A DNA stretch of 64,000 nt, taken from NCBI GenBank assembly GCA_964036195.1, contig OZ038458.1, positions 9,995,832 through 10,059,831 on the forward strand. The letters run 5' to 3'. The stretch is from Sphaerolaimus hirsutus (lineage: Eukaryota > Nematoda > Chromadorea > Monhysterida > Sphaerolaimidae). Position 1 is the stretch's first letter, and each line of letters opens with the position of its first letter. Shown here piece after piece: positions 57,601-64,000 of the stretch. Below the pieces are notes generated by a model, which was given only the letters and a program-made list of their open reading frames with translations, was not told the DNA's origin and searched no databases. A program made the position numbers and the translations under genes.

Positions 57601-60600
57601 AAGTAGCCCCAGATGACGTTTCCGGGCCTACCTCGAAATTGTCATATTTTGGATTTGTCGACTTTTAGAAGTAGACGCCTCAATTATCAGTGGATCGGTC
57701 ACCGTAGGCACAAATCCCTACAATTGCTGTCAAAACTGTGCCCGTCAGCGTATATGTACGTGTATTTACATACATATACAGAGGTTTCTGGCACTGGCGC
57801 CGGCGCCAATGACACCTTGGCGTGGCGCCTACGAATGGCGCTATTCCGTCACTGTGTAGGCAAAATTTTAGGGGGGGGGGCGCCCCCCCCCCGCTCGCCG
57901 GGTTCCGTAAACAAGCAGCCCCCCCCCCCGCTCAAAAATCCTGGATACGTCCCTGACATTTACAATTGTGAATTTACACGAACTTTCGCCCGCTGCAGGC
58001 CGCCAATTCAGATAGAATACGTGGATACTGCCGTGAAGTGGCAGCGAGAAAGCGATCGCCGAGCAGTGAATGTAAATTTCTCGGCGTGAAATTGAACAGG
58101 GGAGTGTCGGCGCATCACAATCGCGCCCTTTTTGATGTGATATCATCTGGTGCCAGTTCCAGACCCTGTAAAATGCCCCGTAAAATGACAAATGTCATGC
58201 AAAGTGTCAAAAGTGATGTAAAATACATGACTTTTGACACTGCATGACATTTGACATTTTACGGGGCATTTTACAGGGTCTGGGAGTGCCCCCTGGCTTC
58301 ACTGAAGCTGTCTATTCGTGTCCGGTGTGCAGCAAAAAATTCGAAAGCAAAACGTTCGACTGCGATCATAAAATTGTTGACGGCTCATCCGCACGCGTGG
58401 ATGCCTCTTCTCCCGGTGAACAAGCGCGGGATAAAAGGAGGGTTGGTTTATTTTTTCTTATGCGTGAGCACACATTTCTGCACCCCACAATCTCTATTTT
58501 TGTCATGTACGTTACGAGAGTGCATAGACCGCTACAAATGACCAAATGTGGACCAATTTTCATACATATAGGTATAAAGTTGTTCTTGAGAAGTAAACAT
58601 TGGCGCCAGCGCCAATCATGCCATGGCGCGGCGCCTACAAATGGCGCCAGCGCCATAAATCCATTCCGCTACCGTAGGGGCCAGATTTTAGGGGGGGCGC
58701 CCCCCCCCTGCCCCCTGTTCGACCGGCTCAGTATACAATCCGCACCCCCTCCCAACGCCTTGCGGAACTGACCCCAGGGGCCAGTCCCGCAAGTTGACAA
58801 GTACTTTACTCTTGACTCTTTACTTTACCCTTGACTTTGCTCTAAACTTTTAAATTGACTCTTGACTTTGCCACTTGCGGAGCCAGCACCAGAGTCAAAT
58901 CAAAAGTCAAGAGCAAAGTCAGTAGTAAAGTAAAGAGTCAAGAGTAAAGTACTTGTCAACTTGTACTGACCCCATCTCAAGATCATTTCAAAGCCTTTGC
59001 ATTTTCAGAAGGTCGTCGAAAGGCAGCCGGGACAATTTGCATGTACCCTGTGCAGCCGAACTTATGCAAGACGTGAAAAATTGTTAAACCACATGAGCAA
59101 AGTGCACAACATCGATCCGGGTGTACGTTACTTTATTTTTACTTGCATTTGACTTTTATGGTTCGCGTCGAGTAAACACAAATTGAATTGAATCGAATCC
59201 ATACGAAACAGGTGCGTGTATCTAATAATGGGATGGCATTTGTGGAGCGCTGAATTCCCTATTTGTATTTTAAACCGCGTACCGCATGCTATGCATTTTT
59301 CTGAACACTCCCTTACGCTTTGTTACGCTTTCATGGCCATAAATACCCGGGTGCCGAGAAAGCGTAAAACGACACAAAACGTTTGACCTTGCTTTTGAAT
59401 AAGTATAAAATGATAACTGTATGCGTGCTTCTTGATTTTGCCAATGCTGGTTCTGTTGAAAGATAATGATTGGTGCCAAAATTCGGTACTCTACGCGGAT
59501 TTTTTTAGTAATGCGGCCTAATGTTTTTCCGATGCATAATTACAAATCTGCGAATTAGAAATTTATCAAAAAGAAACGTGTTTAACAATAAAAATTCTAG
59601 CCTAAATGCAAATTTCACGAAGACTGAGGCTCTCTGTGCATGTTTACCCGCTGTGCATGTAGACCCTAATCTTCACACAAAATCGCTCATTTTCATACCA
59701 TTTTATACATTTTCACCTTCAAAATCACTAGTTCATGTGTTTTATTGTCTATTGTCAGCTATTTCTTGTAGTATATGTGCTTATATACACATTTTTAGTA
59801 ATTTTTCACCTACTTTTAGCGATTTTTCTACCTTTTTTCCTCATTATGAAAAAGCCTATACGATGAACCCCCACGAACCCCCAACCCCCCCAAAAATTTT
59901 TTTATAGCTATCTATCCCTCCAGAGGAGCGATTAGCCATCTATCCAACCCCCTGGAGGGTCAAAGTCTTGAATCCTCCTGATATGCACAGCGGGTAAACA
60001 TGCACAGAGGCACATGCCCGAGCAAGAATATCCTTGTTTTGCATATTAAACATGTTATACCGTATTTACATGAAAAATCCCCACCTTCAATAACCCCCCC
60101 CCCCTGTTAGACGAGTGAGGAAAAATAAATCCCCCCTCGAAAAATTCCACCAATAGGCATATAATAAATTATGTGTGTGTAATTTGAACAAAAATGACAT
60201 CTTGTGTTGTTAATTAATCACATTTCATGAAATGGGATCATACAAAGATGCTTTAAAAAATTTAACAAAAAAATTCCCCCCCCCTTGTATAATTCCCCCT
60301 TGAATAGTCCCCCACAAAAAAATCTGGCGAAACAATAATTCCACGGGGCAATTATTCGAGTGAATACGGTAAATTGAAAAGATTACCCGTGGAAGTTCCA
60401 CGATGGAACCAAAAATTCTCAGACGCTTTTATCGAAATTTCAATGCGTGCGTGTATATGATTGTGTCATTGTTAGTCTGCTTGGATAGTGCTTGGAAATA
60501 TTTTATAAATGCGTTTAAGATGAAAACAATGCTCAACAGCAAGGTCACGTTGTTAAATTTTTTACGCTTACGCTTTATTTTACGCTTTCCTCGGTATTTT

Positions 60601-61832
60601 AAAAATACCGATCGCTTTAGTATGGATACTCAAAATTTTGAAAGGGTATTTACGCTTACGCTTACGCTTTTCAAAAGTACCTGTATTTTAAAAACTCTGC
60701 TAGAATCGCGGTCCCAAAAATTTTCAATCCCGATGCCGTGACCCAATCCCGTTGTCCACCAATGTTCAACCTTTCACCAGACCTTTAAAGTCGCCAAAAA
60801 GTAATTTTAACTCCATCTCTGAAGAACTTATTGCTTATGCTCAACTATTTATAGTATATACGAACATTCATATACATTTATTTATTTTCAGATGTTCTCT
60901 GGTCAACTTCATTTCAAAGCTTTCACATTTTCAGAATGTCGTCGAAAAGCCGCCGGAGAGATTTGCATGTACCCTGTGCAACCGAACCTATTCAAGACAT
61001 GGCCAGTTGGTAAACCACGTGGGCAAAGTGCACAAAGACGGGACAAAACGGGTGCGTATATCTAATAATGTGATGATATTTTAGAGCGCTTAATTCCCTT
61101 TTTAGCGCTGCGCCGTTAGAAAAAGTGCTAAAAGCTCGCGTTAAATATGGTGGCAATCCCGCACCCTGTAATGTAGGGTCCAAATGGCGGCCCGATTCCG
61201 AAAAATTCTGGGATTTTGCAGTCCCGACCCGATCCCGAAATTTGAACATCAAACAATATATCTATCCTCTCCTCCAAATCAGCTAGCTATCTGCACCGAT
61301 TTTTGAGAAACTTTTGCCTATTTTTGCCCAAAATCGCTAATTTTCACATCTTTTCGTCCATTTTCACCTTTTTTTTTGTAATGACTCGACAACAATTAAA
61401 AAGTTCAATAAGTTGAGTAAAAAGGTTCCATATTCATGAGAAACAGTGATAATTACACATTCTACCTATTTGATCACTGTTTCTCATGAATATGGAACCA
61501 TTTAGCTCAACTTTTTGAACTTTTTTAGTCTTTTCGAGTCGTCACAAAAAAGCTGTAAACACCGTTTTAAAGTCGCCAATACATTTTCCTACATTTACCT
61601 CCATCGTTTTCAAGACCATATGTACAACTCTTTGTTGTTCATTAATATACATTTACTTATTGTCAGATGTTCCCTGATCAAATTCATTACAATGCCGTCA
61701 CATTTTCAGATTGTCATCGAAAAGCCGCCGGGACGATTTGCATGTACCCTGTCCCTGTGCGACCGAACTTACACAAGACGTGACAAATTGGTCTACCACA
61801 TCATGAAAGTGCACAACATCGATATGAATCAG
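48601..61832 (+). CDS. C2H2 zinc-finger protein, 3' end outside window
   Basis: Nine in-phase exons are proposed: 48601-48744, 50357-50506, 51580-51789, 54312-54500, 57999-58149, 58287-58441, 59009-59122, 60935-61051, 61710-61832. The clearest fingers are FRCKVCGVMFQTF with H-x4-H in exon 3, and three near-identical exons, each one finger of the pattern FACTLC..RTY..R..LV.H..KVH. Exons 2 and 6 have a C-x2-C half (CPHCNETF, CPVCSKKF) without a clear histidine pair. Every junction is phase 0 except the one made by the MITE at 58150-58286, which is phase 1. A nucleic-acid-binding nuclear role is assumed from the family. No stop is reached. The zinc-finger exons are firm; exons 1, 4 and 5 are less so. 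Confidence 0.65.
49431..50149. mobile_element. TAGGGTTGG element with (T)nAACG arrays
   Basis: The ends TAGGGTTGGAAAAAAAAACG and CCAACCCTA are inverted. GTGAAAAC flanks both sides (49423-49430 and 50150-50157), a perfect 8-bp duplication. Both ends are arrays of AACGTTTTTTTAATAAAAAA. It lies in intron 1 of the zinc-finger gene. A relative lies at about 62270-63860. Confidence 0.85.
50944..51408. mobile_element. TGTCAAATGTCATG-family MITE interrupted by a CAGGGGCGTAGCC-like end
   Basis: AATGTCATGCAAAGTGTCAA on the left is matched by TTTGACACTTTGCGTGCC-like sequence on the right. Between them lies GGCGTAGCCAGGATTTTTGA, the start of an element like 53564-54013. It sits in intron 2 of the zinc-finger gene. 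Confidence 0.5.
51846..52762. mobile_element. TACCG...CGGTA MITE carrying a hAT insertion
   Basis: The ends TACCGTATTTACTCGAATAG and CTATTCGAGTAAATACGGTA are long inverted repeats. The middle is occupied by the hAT-type element at 52054-52558 and unrelated sequence. It lies in intron 3 of the zinc-finger gene. Confidence 0.7.
52054..52558. mobile_element. hAT-type MITE with perfect 8-bp duplication GCAAAGAT
   Basis: CAGGGGTCTCC and GGAGACCCCTG ends; GCAAAGAT at 52046-52053 and 52559-52566. It is nearly identical to 32226-32741, so both insertions are probably recent. Confidence 0.92.
52869..53045 (-). CDS. Orphan exon-like frame
   Basis: On the minus strand a GC-rich open stretch is bounded by an acceptor-like ...GGGTACAG and the donor GTATGTAG. 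It encodes about 58 residues containing NLNFTPFGYYLIVARR and LSNAATLCNTTAAELF. No family is recognised and no neighbouring exon was found. It could be a stranded exon, part of a gene in the intron of the zinc-finger gene, or a chance frame. Confidence 0.25.
53564..54013. mobile_element. hAT-type element with CAGGGACGTATCC ends
   Basis: The ends CAGGGACGTATCC and GGATACGTCCTTG are inverted with one mismatch. TTGTCAAC flanks both sides (53556-53563 and 54014-54021). It landed in a small hairpin element (TTAGGTTGTCAACTAAGTAA and inverse, about 53551-54068). That hairpin itself interrupts an old TCTATC-type hAT remnant (about 53430-54240). Confidence 0.85.
54847..56766. mobile_element. TAGGGTGTCAA element with TTTTCCG arrays and retroelement cargo
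   Basis: The ends TAGGGTGTCAAATTTCC and TTTGACACCCTA are inverted, and ATGTCCAC flanks both sides (54839-54846 and 56767-56774). Both ends consist of many CTTTCCGTTTTCCGG units. The centre contains a degenerate BEL/Pao pol fragment on the minus strand. It lies in intron 4 of the zinc-finger gene. Confidence 0.85.
55094..56370 (-). pseudogene. Degenerate BEL/Pao retrotransposon pol fragment
   Basis: Three minus-strand frames in order recall Pao polymerase: LQQFHSLEAVGITDDP with a following LARFKSLIRRFNKDP region, a reverse-transcriptase palm segment with IYVDNFIMS, and a downstream SLTLKSQLSMLLQ segment. The frame changes between blocks, and the palm motif reads YVDN where active enzymes have YVDD. 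No long terminal repeats, gag or integrase are visible. It is enclosed in the element at 54847-56766. Confidence 0.8.
56870..57956. repeat. Composite repeat block ending in GGATACGTCCCTG
   Basis: C and G runs, GGCGCCA-rich segments and a right terminus AATCCTGGATACGTCCCTG like that of 53564-54013 are visible. Sequence from 57000 to 57670 contains repeated TTGTCGACTTTTAGAA and TTGTCGACTTC motifs. No gene is seen. Confidence 0.5.
58150..58286 (+). mobile_element. MITE acting as a 137-bp intron of the zinc-finger gene
   Basis: The donor lies at GTGCCAGTTCCAGACCCTG and the acceptor at GGGTCTGGGAG. The arms GACAAATGTCATGCAAAGTG and complement form a hairpin. Reading through meets a stop. Removal joins the flanking frames in phase 1, unlike the phase-0 introns elsewhere in this gene. 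Confidence 0.7.
58777..58980. mobile_element. Palindromic MITE, GGGGCCAGTCCCGCAAG ends
   Basis: The arms ACAAGTACTTTACTCTTGAC and complement pair across a GGCCAGTCCCGCAAG / CTTGCGGAGCCAGCACC region. It is similar at its tips to 2934-3228. It occupies the region just before the zinc-finger exon at 59009. Confidence 0.6.
59009..61832 (+). repeat. Tandemly duplicated zinc-finger exon units
   Basis: Three units share the upstream intron tail (TTTTCAG preceded by TCATTTCAAAG-like sequence), the exon and the downstream intron start (GTGCGTATATCTAATAATG, then AGCGCTGAATTCCC). Exon starts are spaced about 1926 and 775 bp apart because different transposons have entered between them. Confidence 0.8.
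60058..60371. mobile_element. TACCGTATTTAC...CGGTA MITE
   Basis: The ends TACCGTATTTACATGAAAAA and CGAGTGAATACGGTA enclose CCCCCC-rich units. It separates two duplicated zinc-finger exons. Confidence 0.7.
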
Positions 61833-62408
61833 GTGCGTATATCTCAAAATGGGCTGGTATTTTAGAGCGCTGAATCCCTTTTTTGTATTTTACTGTTATG
61901 CATTTTTCTAAACAGTCCAACCGGGTTGTCGGAGCCGAGACCGGGGCTGCAATATTTTTGACTCGGGACCGCGATATTAAAATAAAAAAGATAATCAAGG
62001 CAAGTGAATTGGGAGATCCCTCTGCGACACGTGAAGCCGAAATCTGAGTTGACACAGACCAGTAAATTTTCGTAATCAATCTGTAGCAGCAGAACGGGGA
62101 GGGCGCCGGGGGTGCCACTTAGCACAAATGTAGACAAATGTTGAGGGCACCCCCACAACAAACGGCAGCCAAATTGGGCCACACGTCTTCCTGTGTGATT
62201 GTTTTGAAAAAGGAGGTACACACTTTCTCATTTAAATGTTCCACCAGTTTATACAAGCACATATCTATAGGGATAGAAAAACCTTGTTTTTTTTCAACGA
62301 CCCTGTTTTTTCTATAAAAAAACGTTTTTTTATAAAATAAAACGTTTTTTTCAAAAGCTCCCAGTTATGGTTATGGGTCAACATATAAAGGTACATTAGA
62401 CAACTGGC

Positions 62409-63500
62409 TAGGGTTGGGAATTTCAAAATTTTCGGTTCCGGTTCTCGGCTCTCGGTTCCAAACTATTTCGGTTCGGGTATCGGTTCTCCGTTCCTGAAAA
62501 TTTTCGGTTCCGGTTCTCGGTTCGGTTCTTAAACTCGGTTCCGGTTCGGTTCTTTCGGTTCTAAAATGATCAAAATTTCGGTTCCGGGTAATAAAATAAC
62601 CGGTTATCGGGTAATAATCGGCTGAACAACAGAACAACAATATACCCAAGTTTACATGTGTAAGTACATTGGTTGGATATTTCATACTACAGGAGCATAT
62701 CACAGCTTCAATTATTTTTGAATTTCAATTCAATTATTTCATGGTAGAATGCAGAAATCAGAGTTGTTATAATAATACTGGTATTTAAAAAAGTGTAAAA
62801 GTAAACATATACATTTTCTGTACTCGCGTACTTTCAAAAAGTACACAAGTAAATGAGTACTGGTATTTTTTTCTGGAGGAAACGTAAATGTATTTATGTA
62901 GTATGCGAGTGAGTACGCGTATTATTTTGAGTACAAACATAAATAACTTTTGCCAACTACGGTTAAAACTGCCACAAAACCAATGAAAACTACTACCAGT
63001 GATAATGTGTATACTGCAGCGACATTACACCGCACAATGAAATCTACCACATCCCATCTGAATAAACGAACATACATAAAAAATTTCATCATATTTATCA
63101 AAGCAATTTGATAAATATGATGAAATTTTTTTATGTTTGTTCTTTTATTCAGGTGGGATATGGTAGATTTCATTGTAAGGTGTAATGTCGCTGGAGTATA
63201 TGTGAAATTACACGCTCCCGCGCAATCATTTTGCAAACAGATAAATTTTGCAATTCTGAACACGCACCAAGATGTTCAGCTGCTGTTTTAAGGCTTACAT
63301 GTAGGTGTTGAAAAAACGCTGTTTAAAAACTTAGATTCCTAGAAAATTTCGGTTCTTTCGGGTATTTACTTCGGTTCCGGGTATAAGTGCAGGTTCTCGG
63401 TTCCGGTTCGGTTCTCAAGCTCGGTTCCGGTTCTCGGTTCCAAAATAGTGCTCGGTTCTCGGTTCGGTACGGTTCGGGTCGGTTCGGTTCCCCAACCCTA
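62409..63500. mobile_element. TAGGGTTGG element with (GGTTC)n arrays, perfect 8-bp duplication
   Basis: TAGGGTTGGGAATTTC and its counterpart GGTTCCCCAACCCTA; CAACTGGC at 62401-62408 and 63501-63508. Both ends are arrays of TCGGTTCCGG. The TA-flanked MITE at 63012-63198 is nested inside. The host sequence is itself an AACGTTTTTT-array element related to 49431-50149. Confidence 0.88.
63012..63198. mobile_element. TA-flanked MITE nested in the TAGGGTTGG element
   Basis: The ends TACTGCAGCGACATTACACC and GTAATGTCGCTGGAGTA are inverted, with TA on both sides. It is a sister of 22092-22249. Confidence 0.72.
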
Positions 63501-64000
63501 CAACTGGCAGTACTTTGTGATGTTATATATAGCCACAGAATGGCTGTGGAGCCATAGGATAGCATTATAAGTGGTGATTTATGTCAAAAATATCCGTTTT
63601 ATGTCGACTTCTTGCGTATATCAAAATTCCACAAATGGAAGGTTTAACACTAAAAATGCCTCAGAACCAATGAAAACAACCACCAATGGTTATGGGCATG
63701 TGAAATTGCGCGCTTGCGCGCAAAAATTGCAAAATACCTAGTGCTTAGTACTAAAAATTTTGGCTGCCGTTTTCTTAAAAAACGGTTTCGATGCCTCTGT
63801 TTTTAAAAAACAACAACGTTTTTTAAAATAAAAACATTTTAAAAAAACACGGACCATCCCTACATTTTTATACTACTAAAATAGCTGAAAAAAGACATAA
63901 AACAGATGAACTAGTGATTTTGACGGTGAAAATCTATAAAAAGGTATGAAAATTAGCGATTTTGTATGAAAATTAGGTCTACATGCACTCCGGGTTTACA

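Larger units (their letters stand above)
61833..64000. other. Right flank, transposon nest
   Basis: Beyond the last visible zinc-finger exon there is a truncated GTTGACAC copy (about 62010-62065) and an AACGTTTTTT-array element (about 62270-63860) containing the TAGGGTTGG element. A weak TCTATAAAAAGGTATG-type hAT remnant sits at the edge. No coding exon is identifiable. Confidence 0.5.

Overview
The window is animal nuclear DNA. Genes are split by many short GT-AG introns, most non-coding sequence is small DNA transposons, and there is no bacterial gene organisation. A multi-domain secreted protein built from EB, lustrin-type and Kunitz modules, plus dense CGTATTT-ended repeats, makes a nematode the best guess (possibly a repeat-rich Enoplean such as a mermithid). 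That assignment is inference; I could run no search.

Six protein genes can be modelled with splice phases closing throughout. On the plus strand, closely spaced, lie dCMP deaminase (5077-7423), TMEM107 (7764-9309), TFIID subunit TAF12 (9945-14074) and mitochondrial elongation factor Ts (14368-18493). On the minus strand lie a 16-exon secreted Kunitz/lustrin protein (28123 down to 19949) and a 44-exon, 2360-residue CEP290 homologue (46930 down to 28457), which has a tRNA-Lys-like gene in one intron. A C2H2 zinc-finger gene starts near 48601 on the plus strand. It carries tandemly duplicated zinc-finger exons and runs to, and probably past, the right edge.

CEP290 and TMEM107 belong to the same ciliary transition-zone machinery. 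The others are housekeeping or secreted proteins with no obvious shared pathway. Spacing and acceptor-like sites upstream of the TAF12 and TSFM start codons leave open trans-splicing or an operon.

Introns and intergenic DNA are packed with transposons: hAT-type elements with 8-bp target duplications, TA-flanked mariner-like elements, TTA/TAA-flanked Harbinger-like elements, large palindromes and deep nests. Some hAT-type elements end in TAGGGT and carry internal tandem arrays; one contains a degenerate BEL/Pao pol fragment. The most striking observation is one inverted-repeat family (ends like GGGGCAGTCCCAGACCCTG) whose own ends serve as splice sites: at 26348-26541 and 58150-58286 a copy forms essentially an entire intron, and at 38205 a copy supplies the donor. 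This looks like transposon-driven intron creation (introner-like) on both strands in three genes.
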